NCBI GenBank assembly: GCA_017304135.1
Contig: JAFLBB010000002.1
Coordinates: forward strand, 1 to 64,000
Origin: Acidobacteriota bacterium
GTDB taxonomy: Bacteria > Acidobacteriota > Terriglobia > Bryobacterales > Bryobacteraceae
Length of the DNA: 64,000 nt
Direction: 5' to 3'
A program made the position numbers and the translations under genes. Of the stretch, positions 40,764 to 48,837 are shown piece by piece. The notes beneath the pieces are model-generated. The model saw only the letters and a list, made by a program, of their open reading frames with translations, did no database searches and was not told where the DNA came from. Every line of letters begins with the position of its first letter. Positions within the stretch are counted from its first letter, which is position 1.

Positions 40764-41972
40764 ATGAGTGAAGTTATCGCTACTGACCAATCGCTGCGGG
40801 AGATCATGGACCCCTTGCCTGGGAGCGCCGAGACGGGAACGAACCGAGCCGATCGCTACTTGTGGGCGCCGCCCGGCAAGGAGATTTCGGTACAACTGGA
40901 CCTGGACGTGGTGGAGCGGCTGCTGGCCGACGTGCTGCGCGGATTCGGCATGATTCCGAAGCGCGGCGTGGAGGTGGGGGGCGTGCTGCTGGGTGAGTTC
41001 GTGGATGCGCAAACAGTGCGCGTGACCGACTACGAGACGGTGCCGTGCCAGCACAGCCGGGGTTCGTCGTACCTGATGAGCGGGGAGGAGACCGAGCGAT
41101 TGCGCGCGGTGTGTGACCGCTGGTTAGCCACGCCGGGGGGGCGGACGACGGTAGTGGGTTTGTTTCGCAGCCACACGCGCGAGGGATTTCACGTCACGGT
41201 CGAGGACGCGGACCTGTTGGACCGGATGGCCCCGGATCCGCAGGCGGTAATGCTGTTGGTGAAGCCGTATGCGACACGGGTGAGCGTGGGCGGGTTCTTT
41301 TTCCGGGAGGAGGGCGGGATTCGCAGGATGGATTCGCCTTACCTCGAGTTTCCATTCCGGCGGCGCGAGCTGGCTGGAGAGGAGCAGGAGGCCGTCAGCG
41401 CGACGGCTGAGAGCACACCGGCGGCGGCCGCCCAGACGGGGCAACGGACGGCTCCGCCGTCATTTTCGTTTGGCGGGTACAACCAGGGGGAGAAGAGCGC
41501 AATGAGCGAATCGATTACGGCTGAGCAGGGTTACTCGTTTTCCGGCGAAGCGGCCGAGGAGACAGGGCAGAAGAAGCGGAAGCGCTCAGGCTGGGTGTGG
41601 ATTCCACTCTCGTTTATCTTCCTGCTGCTGGGCGTGGTGTTGGGATTCCAAGTGGCGCTGAGTGTTGGCTCGAAGCTGCCGAGCGGGCTGCGCCCGCCCG
41701 ATCCGTTCACGATGAACCTGCAGGCCAACCAGTCAGGGACGAGCGTGCACGTGCGTTGGGACCGGAGCGCGCCGGCGATTCAGAATGCGCCGCGTGGTGT
41801 GCTGCACATTCAGGACGGAGCGGCGGAGCAGCGCGTGGACCTGGATTCGCTGCAACTGTTGAACGGCAGTGTGATCTACCGGCGGGCGGCGGAGAACGTG
41901 AAGTTCCGGCTTGAGGTGTTCACCAGCGGCAAGTCGAGCTTGAGCGAGACGGTGGAATTTAAGGCTCACTAA
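40764..41972 (+). CDS. Transmembrane protein with degenerate JAB/MPN domain
   Basis: A 402-residue protein. Residues about 45-195 look like a JAB/MPN (Mov34) fold: GVEVGGVLLGEFVDA with Glu70 in the place of the conserved Glu, and VGLFRSHTREGFHVTVEDAD in the place of the H-S-H-P-x6-S-x-x-D metal motif. In this copy the first His is Arg135 and the Ser is Thr145, while His137 and Asp148 are kept. The domain may therefore bind zinc poorly or be non-catalytic. A Ser/Ala-rich linker, a basic stretch (KKRKRSG), a membrane helix at about 276-298 and a C-terminal fibronectin-III-like domain (GTSVHVRWDRSAPAIQNAPR) follow. The MPN part is predicted to be cytoplasmic and the beta domain outside. Confidence 0.6.
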   Translation: MSEVIATDQSLREIMDPLPGSAETGTNRADRYLWAPPGKEISVQLDLDVVERLLADVLRGFGMIPKRGVEVGGVLLGEFVDAQTVRVTDYETVPCQHSRGSSYLMSGEETERLRAVCDRWLATPGGRTTVVGLFRSHTREGFHVTVEDADLLDRMAPDPQAVMLLVKPYATRVSVGGFFFREEGGIRRMDSPYLEFPFRRRELAGEEQEAVSATAESTPAAAAQTGQRTAPPSFSFGGYNQGEKSAMSESITAEQGYSFSGEAAEETGQKKRKRSGWVWIPLSFIFLLLGVVLGFQVALSVGSKLPSGLRPPDPFTMNLQANQSGTSVHVRWDRSAPAIQNAPRGVLHIQDGAAEQRVDLDSLQLLNGSVIYRRAAENVKFRLEVFTSGKSSLSETVEFKAH

Positions 41973-42008
41973 GCGGCATTCGGGCCGCGGCGCTCGCGCA
42001 AGCTGGGC

Positions 42009-43184
42009 TCAGGCCGCGTCGAGATCTTCGGGATCCAATTCCAATCCTAAGTAAGAGGGCCTGCGGGACCGTGTGGCACGGGTGCGGTCGTCCATGGGCG
42101 CGGGTGGGCCCGTCCGCTTATCGGAGGCCGAGGCGCTGAGTTCGAGCACTTCGGAGGAACCGTTGTGGCGGGCGCGGATGGTGACGCCGGGGGGAATGCG
42201 TCCGCCGGCGACGAGGGAAGACAGCGGTTGGAGCAGCAGGCGGTGGATGGTGCGTTTCAATTCCCGAGCGCCGTAGAGGCGGCTGGCGCCCTTCAGCAGC
42301 AGGTAGGCGCGGGCTGAGTCGTCGACGCGGATGTAGAAGGACTTGAGGCCAAGGCGGGAGTTGAGAAGCTGCTGGAGGTTATCCAACTGCTGATCGAGGA
42401 TGAGGTCGAGCGAGGCTTCGTCGAGGGGGCGGTAGGTGACGACGCGATCGATGCGGTTGTAGAACTCAGGGGAGAACTTTTTCTTGACGGCGTTGACGCC
42501 GATGGTTTCGAGGCGGCGGGAGAGGGCTTCGTCCTCCTCGAAGGTCTGAGGGGCGAGGGCGGAGGCAGACGGTGAGCTTTTGGCGTGGATGGCCTCGAAG
42601 CCGAAGTTGGGGTCGAGCCGGTTCATCATTTCGCGCGCGCCGAGGTTAGAGGTGAGAAAGATCATGCTGCGCTCGAAGTTGACGCCGGTGTTGTCGCCGA
42701 GGCGGAGGGTGGCCTTGTCGAGCACGCCGAGCAGGAGGCGGTTGAGGGAGGGGGCGGCCTTTTCGACCTCGTCGAACAGGACGATGGACATGCCGCAGCG
42801 TTCCGAGGTGAAGGAGTTGAGCTTGGCCTGGTTGAGCATGGGTTGCGTTTCGCGGTGGCCGAGGTAGCCGGGAGGAGCGCCGATGAGTTTGGCGACCTCG
42901 TGGTCCATCTGGAATTCGCCGCAATCGACGCGGAGGAAGTGGCGCTCGTTGCCGTGGAGGGCTTGGGCGAGGCATTCCACCGTGCGGGTTTTTCCGGTGC
43001 CGGTGGGGCCCAGGAGAAGGAAGACGCCGGCGGGCCGGCCTTCAGGCGCGAGGTGGGCCTGGAAGATCTGGACGTAGGGGACGATGGCCTCGACGGCGTC
43101 GGGTTGACCGATGAGCGATTCCGAGAGCACCTGCGCGAGCTCAGCCGCCCCAGCCGGGGCGAGTTTCCGGTAGCGAGAGTTCAT
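42009..43184 (-). CDS. Stand-alone Clp/ClpB-type AAA+ ATPase
   Basis: A 391-residue protein with one AAA+ module of the ClpA/ClpB second-domain type. Walker A is LLLGPTGTGKTRTVECLAQA (59-66 core), the pore loop GAPPGYLGHRETQPMLNQAK, Walker B SIVLFDEVEKAAPSLNRLLL and sensor 1 SMIFLTSNLGAREMM. The arginine-finger region is EFYNRIDRVVTYRPLDEASL, and a D2-small helical domain follows (SRLYGARELKRTIHRLLLQP). There is no N-domain, first AAA domain or ClpP-binding loop that I can recognise. The ATG at 43184 has AAGGGTG upstream. It is convergent with the JAB-like gene and may be a small unfoldase with its own partners. Confidence 0.85.
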   Translation of the reverse strand: MNSRYRKLAPAGAAELAQVLSESLIGQPDAVEAIVPYVQIFQAHLAPEGRPAGVFLLLGPTGTGKTRTVECLAQALHGNERHFLRVDCGEFQMDHEVAKLIGAPPGYLGHRETQPMLNQAKLNSFTSERCGMSIVLFDEVEKAAPSLNRLLLGVLDKATLRLGDNTGVNFERSMIFLTSNLGAREMMNRLDPNFGFEAIHAKSSPSASALAPQTFEEDEALSRRLETIGVNAVKKKFSPEFYNRIDRVVTYRPLDEASLDLILDQQLDNLQQLLNSRLGLKSFYIRVDDSARAYLLLKGASRLYGARELKRTIHRLLLQPLSSLVAGGRIPPGVTIRARHNGSSEVLELSASASDKRTGPPAPMDDRTRATRSRRPSYLGLELDPEDLDAA

Positions 43185-43298
43185 GAACAGCACCCTTGGG
43201 CGCTGCGTTTCAAGACTGCTTGCGCCCACCAGGAGGATCGCATGGCGACGGCGGCGATGCGGCCGGAGGAGGGCGAAACGAGGGGGCTGCGGAAGGAT

Positions 43299-44429
43299 TT
43301 AATGCACGCGCAAACGGTTGCAAAACTTGCCGATTAGCTCAACAATGCGGGTGGAGGCGCGGCCATCGCCGTATGGGTTGTGAACGCGTGAACGGCGCTC
43401 ATATTCGGCGGGGTCGTCGAGGAGGAGATGGGACTCGGCGAGGATGCGTTCGGGGCTGGTGCCGACGAGGCGGACGGTGCCGGCGTGGACGGCTTCGGGG
43501 CGTTCGGTTTTCTCGCGCAAGACGAGGATGGGTTTGCCGAGGGAGGGGCCTTCCTCCTGGACGCCGCCGGAGTCGGTGATGAGGAAGTGGGCGCGGCGCA
43601 TGAGGTTGACGAAGCTGAGGTAGTCGAGGGGGTCAAGGAGGGTGAGGTTGGAGAGTCCGGCGAGGCGGCGATTGACGGTATCGCGGACGTTGGGGTTGGG
43701 GTGGACGGGGTAGATGAGATGGAGATCGGGGCGGCGGGCGAGGAGGGCGAGCGCGTCACAGATGCGTTCGAAGCCGGGGCCAAAGCTCTCGCGGCGGTGA
43801 GCGGTGACGAGGACCATGCGCTTGCCGTCGGGCCATTGAGGCGAGATAGGAGCGGTGAGGGAAGCATCGGCGAGGCGGCGGGCGACGTCGAGCACGGCAT
43901 CGACGCCGGTGTTGCCGGTGACGGAGACGGTTTCGGCGGGAACCCCTTCGCGGAGCAGGTTTTGGGCGGCCCAGTCAGTGGCGGCAAAGTGGAGGGCGGC
44001 GATGCGGGAGGTGAGCAGGCGGTTGGCCTCTTCGGGGAAGGGCTGGAGGAGGTCGCCTGTACGCAGTCCGGCTTCGACATGGCCGCAGGGGATGCCGCGA
44101 TAAAAGGCGGCGAGGGCGCCGGCGAAGGTGGTGGTGGTGTCACCCTGAACGAGGACAAAGGCGGGCTTGGACTGTTCGAAGACAGGTTCGAGGGAGGCGA
44201 GGATGCGCGAGCAGGACTGGATGAGGGTTTGGCCGGGCGTCATCAAGTCGAGGTCGAAGTCGGGGCGGATAGAGAAAACGTCGAGGACCTGATCGAGGAG
44301 GCCGCGGTGCTGGGCGGTGACACAGACGAGGGGGTGCAAATCGCCCGGAGCGGCGCGGAGGGCCGAGATGAGGGGGGCGAGTTTGATGGCCTCGGGCCGC
44401 GTGCCGAAGATGGTGAGGACTCGGTTCAT
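43299..44429 (-). CDS. wecB: UDP-N-acetylglucosamine 2-epimerase (non-hydrolysing)
   Basis: A 376-residue GT-B-fold enzyme converting UDP-GlcNAc to UDP-ManNAc for surface polysaccharide. Motifs: LTIFGTRPEAIKLAPLISAL, CVTAQHRGLLDQVLDVFSI, HVEAGLRTGDLLQPFPEEAN, VTAHRRESFGPGFERICDAL, IYPVHPNPNVRDTVNRRL and ITDSGGVQEEGPSLGKPILV with LREKTERPEAV. All residues usual for the bacterial enzyme appear present. No other nucleotide-sugar gene is adjacent; infA lies 81 bp upstream on the same strand. Confidence 0.95.
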   Translation of the reverse strand: MNRVLTIFGTRPEAIKLAPLISALRAAPGDLHPLVCVTAQHRGLLDQVLDVFSIRPDFDLDLMTPGQTLIQSCSRILASLEPVFEQSKPAFVLVQGDTTTTFAGALAAFYRGIPCGHVEAGLRTGDLLQPFPEEANRLLTSRIAALHFAATDWAAQNLLREGVPAETVSVTGNTGVDAVLDVARRLADASLTAPISPQWPDGKRMVLVTAHRRESFGPGFERICDALALLARRPDLHLIYPVHPNPNVRDTVNRRLAGLSNLTLLDPLDYLSFVNLMRRAHFLITDSGGVQEEGPSLGKPILVLREKTERPEAVHAGTVRLVGTSPERILAESHLLLDDPAEYERRSRVHNPYGDGRASTRIVELIGKFCNRLRVH

Positions 44430-44510
44430 CGCGGGGATGGGGAGTGGATCATCGGCGGACCGGGGCGCGGATAAGCAGGATCGTGGTGCCAGGGCACCTG
44501 TGAGTTCGTC

Positions 44511-44732
44511 TTATTTGTGGCGGTAGGTGATGCGGCCTTTGGTGAGATCGTAGGGCGACATCTCGATGGTCACGCGGTCACCGGCGAGAACGCGGATGCG
44601 GTTTCTACGAAGCTTACCGGCGAGGTGGGCCAGGACCAGGCGCTCGTCAACATCCAACTGAACGCTAAACTGACCGGCGGGAAATTTTTCCACTACGGTG
44701 CCGGTCACCTCAATGCAATCGTCTTTACTCAT
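44511..44732 (-). CDS. infA: Translation initiation factor IF-1
   Basis: A 73-residue S1/OB-fold protein ([60 protein letters not shown]). It binds the A site of the 30S subunit during initiation. Sequence is close to standard IF-1 apart from a slightly longer strand 2-3 region ([13 protein letters not shown]). It is not in a ribosomal-protein operon, so it may be either a relocated single copy or a second copy; the window cannot decide. Confidence 0.95.
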   Translation of the reverse strand: MSKDDCIEVTGTVVEKFPAGQFSVQLDVDERLVLAHLAGKLRRNRIRVLAGDRVTIEMSPYDLTKGRITYRHK

Positions 44733-44967
44733 TGACCTCCTTGCGAGTCGTACTCAGGCGTGCGGATCGGGCGAAAGCCCTGGAGCAAGCTATTCGCAAG
44801 TATAGCGGATGGAGGGGTGTAGAGCGAAGCGGAGGGAAGGGGACGGAGGCGGGGACGCGGCAGGAGAGTGGGGAGAGCGAGGTTTCCCGCTGAGCCGCCG
44901 GTTGTACTACCTTTGAGTTGGGCATGCGAGGGTGGAGTGGTGGTTGGCCCAGCATGCGGAGGAAGGC

Positions 44968-45789
44968 TTGCACTCATTAGAGAATGTCTGCGTGCTCGTA
45001 ACGGGAGCGGGCAGAGGGATTGGGAAACGGTTGGCGATCGGCTTCGCGCAAAGGGGGGCGCGCGTGGGATTGCTGGCTCGCAGCAAGGCGGAGCTGGACC
45101 TGACGCAATTGGAGATTGACCATTCGGGCGGGACCGCGATCCGGCTGCGTGCGGACGTGCGGCACCTGTTTGAGGTGCAGAGCGCTGTGGACCGGATGCG
45201 AGCGCATTTCGGGGGGGTGGATGTGGTGATTGGGGCGGCAGGGATTCAGGGGCCGATTGGGCCGTTTTTGGAAAATGACGGCGACGACTGGTGGGAGACA
45301 TTGGAGATCAATCTGCGCGGGGCGGTGAATACGTGCCGGGCGGTGTTGCCGCAGATGGTGCAGAGGCGGCAGGGGAAGATTATTCTCTTGAGCGGCGGGG
45401 GCGGGACGCGGCCGAGGGCGAACTTCAGCGCGTATGCGACTTCAAAAGCGGGGATCCTGCGGTTTGCCGAGACTCTGGCCGAGGAGGTGCGCGACCACAA
45501 CGTGCAGGTGAACTGCATGTCGCCGGGCGGCACCTACACGCACATGACCGATGAGATTCTGCGGGCGGGTGAGCGGGCAGGCTGGAAGGACACCGAGGAC
45601 GCCCTGCAGGTGCGGGTGACCGGAGGGGTGACGCCGGAGCGGCAAATGCAGCTGGCGATGTTCCTGGCCAGCGATCGTTCGAACCATGTGAGCGGCAAAC
45701 TGATCCATGTGGAAGACGACTGGAAGCGGCTGGAGGGAGCGGCGGTGAATCCGGAGATGTTCACGCTGCGGCGGGTGGTGAAGGGCTGA
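44968..45789 (+). CDS. Short-chain dehydrogenase/reductase (SDR)
   Basis: A 273-residue Rossmann oxidoreductase. The TTG at 44968 is chosen: it has GGAGGAAGG directly upstream and starts HSLENVCVLVTGAGRGIGK at the usual distance before the TGxxxGIG motif. A GTG at 44932 is possible but lacks a site. The catalytic Tyr and Lys are in FSAYATSKAG, the Ser in IILLSGGGGTRP, and an Asn in EINLRGAVN. The usual NNAG is replaced by GAAG (VVIGAAGIQGP), a mild oddity. It precedes the sugar-related cluster and may oxidise a sugar or sugar acid, but the substrate is unknown. Confidence 0.87.
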   Translation: MHSLENVCVLVTGAGRGIGKRLAIGFAQRGARVGLLARSKAELDLTQLEIDHSGGTAIRLRADVRHLFEVQSAVDRMRAHFGGVDVVIGAAGIQGPIGPFLENDGDDWWETLEINLRGAVNTCRAVLPQMVQRRQGKIILLSGGGGTRPRANFSAYATSKAGILRFAETLAEEVRDHNVQVNCMSPGGTYTHMTDEILRAGERAGWKDTEDALQVRVTGGVTPERQMQLAMFLASDRSNHVSGKLIHVEDDWKRLEGAAVNPEMFTLRRVVKG

Positions 45790-45844
45790 GCGGCTGGGCC
45801 ATGAGGGGAGAGCGGCGCGGCGCGACTCCGCCCCATGCGCTTGA

Positions 45845-45850
45845 TACACT
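45845..45850 (+). promoter_or_regulatory. -10-like TACACT upstream of the ThuA-like gene
   Basis: TACACT ends 10 bases before the ATG at 45861, so a transcript starting at the normal distance would have almost no leader. No -35 match is evident. Confidence 0.4.
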
Positions 45851-45860
45851 GATGGCCGTT

Positions 45861-46667
45861 ATGCGCTTACTTGCCCTCATCCTCTGTACCGCTTTTTGTG
45901 TGCTGCCCTCGCTCGCGCAGACTCCGAAGAAAAAGAAAGTGCTGGCAATCGGAGCCGTGAAGGGATTCCAGCACGATGCGACTTCACACGGGCTGGCGAC
46001 GATTTGGAAGATCGGCCAGGAGTCCGGATTGTGGGACACCTACATCCGCACCGATACGCAGCTATTGACCAAACAGAAGCTGACGGGGAACGCGAAGAAC
46101 CTCGGTTTTTTTGACGCGGTGGTGTTCTACACGACCGGTGAACTGGACATGACGCCGGAGCAGAAGGCCGATCTGCTGAGCTTTGTGAAAGACGACGGCA
46201 AGGGGTTCATCGCCGTGCATTCGGCAACGGATACGTTCTACCAGTGGCCGGAGTATGGCGAGATGGTGGGCGGCTATTTTGACCAGCATCCGTGGAACAC
46301 GTTCCAGGCCCCTGTGGTGGTGGAGGACCCGTCGCATCCGATGGTGAAGCACTTCGCCCGGGAGTTCACGATTCACGATGAGATTTACCAGTTCAAGAAC
46401 TACTCGCGGGACCGGGTGCGGGTGTTGATGAGGCTGGACGCCTCGAAGCTGGACCTGAAGAACCCGCGCGTGCACCGCACGGACGGCGATTTCGCGGTGG
46501 CGTGGCTGCGCAATTACGGCAAGGGGCGGGTGTTCTATTCGACCCTGGGTCATACCGAGAGTTCGTGGGACCGGCCGGATGTGCAAAAGATGTGGTTGGA
46601 AGCAATGCGCTGGGCGCTCGGTTTGAGCGAGGCCGAGGCGACGCCGCGACCGATGCCGGCACAGTAG
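45861..46667 (+). CDS. ThuA-like secreted protein
   Basis: A 268-residue protein of the ThuA (class-I glutamine-amidotransferase-like) family, often found with sugar oxidation genes. A signal peptide (MRLLALILCTAFCVLPSLAQ) leads into KKKKVLAIGAVKGFQHDATS, FFDAVVFYTTGELDMTPEQK, GFIAVHSATDTFYQWPEYGE and a C-terminal RVFYSTLGHTESSWDRPDVQ. The central PVVVEDPSHPMVKHF and FTIHDEIYQFKNYSRD are typical. ATG 45852 is an alternative start. The gene starts a run of four closely spaced genes (7, 2 and 10 bp gaps), so an operon to 50481 is likely. The reaction of this family is not settled. Confidence 0.88.
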   Translation: MRLLALILCTAFCVLPSLAQTPKKKKVLAIGAVKGFQHDATSHGLATIWKIGQESGLWDTYIRTDTQLLTKQKLTGNAKNLGFFDAVVFYTTGELDMTPEQKADLLSFVKDDGKGFIAVHSATDTFYQWPEYGEMVGGYFDQHPWNTFQAPVVVEDPSHPMVKHFAREFTIHDEIYQFKNYSRDRVRVLMRLDASKLDLKNPRVHRTDGDFAVAWLRNYGKGRVFYSTLGHTESSWDRPDVQKMWLEAMRWALGLSEAEATPRPMPAQ

Positions 46668-46674
46668 AGGGATC

Positions 46675-48297
46675 ATGCGAAAACTGATTGCGCTGATGGG
46701 CCTGGCCGCGAGCGGCTGGGCGGCGGATGTGTATCGTTACGGAAAATTTGAGGCGAGCTTCACGGCTGCCAAGGAGTACGCCGATCCGCTGGATGTAAGC
46801 GTGGTGGCCGATTTCTCAGGGCCGGGCAGCGTGCAGGTGCGCGTGCCGGCGTTCTGGGACGGCGGGCGGACGTGGAAGGTTCGATTTTCACCGGAGCGGA
46901 CAGGGACGTGGACGTACCGCGTGCAGTCGTCCGATGCGCAGGAGACGGGGCTGAACGGGAAGACGGGGCGGTTCCAGGTGAAGGCGTACCGGGGAAAGAA
47001 CCAGCTCTTTTTGCATGGGGCGCCGCGCGTGGCGCCGGGCGGCCATCATTTCATGCATGCCGATGGGCGGCCGTGGTTCTGGCTGGGGTGCACGGGCTGG
47101 AACAGCGCGCTCATGAGCACCGACGAAGAGTGGGCGCAGTATTTGAATGACCGGCAGGCGAAGCGCTACACGGCGATTCAGTTTGTGATGGCGGCGCCGT
47201 GGCGCGCCGGGCGCAAGGATGAGAACGGGCGGGTGGCGTTCACGCGGTCGGACCGGCTGCGGGTGGATCCGGAGTTCTTCCGGCGCATGGACCGGAAGAT
47301 GGACCAGATGAACGACAAGGAGTTGGTCGGCGTGGGGGTGATGCTGTGGGCGCTGACATCGAAGGACAATGAAAGTCCTGGGGCATCGTTGAGCGCGCCG
47401 GATGCGGTGCGGTTGGCGCGGTATATGGCGGCGCGGTATGCGGCGCATCACGTGATCTGGCTGCTGGGCGGGGATGGGAACTACGAGCGCGGGGAGGGGC
47501 CGGAGAGGTGGAAACAGATCGGACGGGGAACGTTTCCGAAGGATGAGTTCCGGCGGCCGGTGAGTCTGCATCCGGGAGGGACGCGCGACCCATGGCCGAT
47601 CTTCAAGGATGAACCGTGGCTGGACTTTTACAACTATCAGACGGGGCATGGCAGCGATCAGCGCAAGTGGGAGTGGAACGCCACGATGGGGACCGCGTCG
47701 GGCTGGAAGCTGACTCCGGCCAAGCCGGTGTTGGATACCGAACCGAACTACGAGGGCCACACGAGCTATCGCGAGAACAGGAAGATTGACGCGGCGGCGG
47801 TGCGGCGGGCGGTTTGGTACAGCCTGCTGGCGGCGACGCCTGCAGGGGTAACCTATGGCGCGCATGGCATCTGGCCGTGGATGCGGACGGCGGGGGTGCC
47901 GCTGGATCATGCGAATTCGGGTGTGGCTGATCCGTGGACAGAGTGTTTGAACTATCCGGGCTCACAGCAGATGACGATCGTGCGCAACACGCTCGACGGG
48001 CTGCCATGGTGGCGGCTGGAGCCGAACCGTTTCCTGCTGGCCTCGGAGCCGGACAAGGTGGACTGGACGGCGTATCCGATGCCGGCGAGCACGGGCGATG
48101 GGGAATTTGCGCTGATCTATTTGCCGAACAATCCGGCGGTGGAGTTGAACCTGACGAACTTTGGGAATGCGAAGGCAACGTGGATCGATCCGAGGACGGG
48201 GGCGCGGACGGCGGCGGGACGGTTGAAGGAGTCGGCTCGCGTGGCGGTGAAGACGCCGGGCGCGGGGGACTGGCTGTTGCAACTGAGGAAGGACTAG
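46675..48297 (+). CDS. DUF5060/DUF4038 glycoside hydrolase-like protein
   Basis: A 540-residue secreted protein. The signal MRKLIALMGLAASGWA is followed by a DUF5060 beta domain (YRYGKFEASFTAAKEYADPL, WDGGRTWKVRFSPERTGTWT). Next comes a TIM-barrel DUF4038/apiosidase-like domain: HHFMHADGRPWFWLGCTGWN, YLNDRQAKRYTAIQFVMAAP, HHVIWLLGGDGNYERG, then PVLDTEPNYEGHTSYRENRK and a YGAHGIWPWMRTAGVPLD block. A C-terminal beta domain follows (GEFALIYLPNNPAVELNL, ATWIDPRTG). Candidate acids are Asp in GGDGNY and Glu in DTEPNYEG. It probably cleaves plant-derived glycosides; the exact linkage is unknown. Confidence 0.86.
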   Translation: MRKLIALMGLAASGWAADVYRYGKFEASFTAAKEYADPLDVSVVADFSGPGSVQVRVPAFWDGGRTWKVRFSPERTGTWTYRVQSSDAQETGLNGKTGRFQVKAYRGKNQLFLHGAPRVAPGGHHFMHADGRPWFWLGCTGWNSALMSTDEEWAQYLNDRQAKRYTAIQFVMAAPWRAGRKDENGRVAFTRSDRLRVDPEFFRRMDRKMDQMNDKELVGVGVMLWALTSKDNESPGASLSAPDAVRLARYMAARYAAHHVIWLLGGDGNYERGEGPERWKQIGRGTFPKDEFRRPVSLHPGGTRDPWPIFKDEPWLDFYNYQTGHGSDQRKWEWNATMGTASGWKLTPAKPVLDTEPNYEGHTSYRENRKIDAAAVRRAVWYSLLAATPAGVTYGAHGIWPWMRTAGVPLDHANSGVADPWTECLNYPGSQQMTIVRNTLDGLPWWRLEPNRFLLASEPDKVDWTAYPMPASTGDGEFALIYLPNNPAVELNLTNFGNAKATWIDPRTGARTAAGRLKESARVAVKTPGAGDWLLQLRKD

Positions 48298-48299
48298 GA

Positions 48300-48827
48300 A
48301 TGCCATCAAGACGCGAACTATTGGTGAGTATCGCGGTGACCGGGGCGGCGGCGGGAGGCGCCCAGGCGCAGTTACAGACGGTGCATCAACATCCCGGCCA
48401 TGATGAGACGGCGGGCGGCGCGCCCACGGGGGCGAAGCCAAAGCTTCTGAACGGGGCTGAGTTTGAGACGTTGGGTGAATTGGTGGAGATGATCATCCCG
48501 CGCAGTGACACGCCAGGAGCGAAAGACGCTGGCGCGCACCTGATCATTGACCACATGCTGGCGGGCCAACGAACGCGGGCGGCGGAGTTCCGCAAGGGGC
48601 TCGCACCGTTTGTGAAGCTCAGCAGTGCGAAGCGGCTGGAGCGGCTGACGGCGCTGCATGCGGGCAAGGACGCGTTCTTCCGTATGTTGAAGGACATGAC
48701 GGTGGACGCCTACTATTCGACGCGCGAGGGACTGGTGACGGAGTTGGGGTGGAGCGGCTATAACGCGCTGCCGGAGTTCAAGGGATGCACGCATCCGGAG
48801 CACCAGTTGCCGGGGACGAAGGCGTAG
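48300..48827 (+). CDS. Gluconate 2-dehydrogenase subunit 3-like protein
   Basis: A 175-residue protein whose ATG overlaps the upstream stop region (2-bp gap) with GGAAGGAC before it. The N-terminus is a double-Arg export signal ([20 protein letters not shown]). After a His-rich linker ([15 protein letters not shown]) comes the subunit-3 fold: [39 protein letters not shown] and, near the end, [20 protein letters not shown]. In gluconate and related membrane dehydrogenases this small subunit exports the flavoprotein partner, which is the next gene. No cytochrome subunit is encoded here. Confidence 0.9.
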   Translation: MPSRRELLVSIAVTGAAAGGAQAQLQTVHQHPGHDETAGGAPTGAKPKLLNGAEFETLGELVEMIIPRSDTPGAKDAGAHLIIDHMLAGQRTRAAEFRKGLAPFVKLSSAKRLERLTALHAGKDAFFRMLKDMTVDAYYSTREGLVTELGWSGYNALPEFKGCTHPEHQLPGTKA

Positions 48828-48837
48828 GAGAACGGCC

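Noticed and set aside
44932..44967. GTG start for the SDR gene
   Set aside because: The TTG at 44968 has a strong GGAGGAAGG site and the normal spacing to the nucleotide-binding motif.
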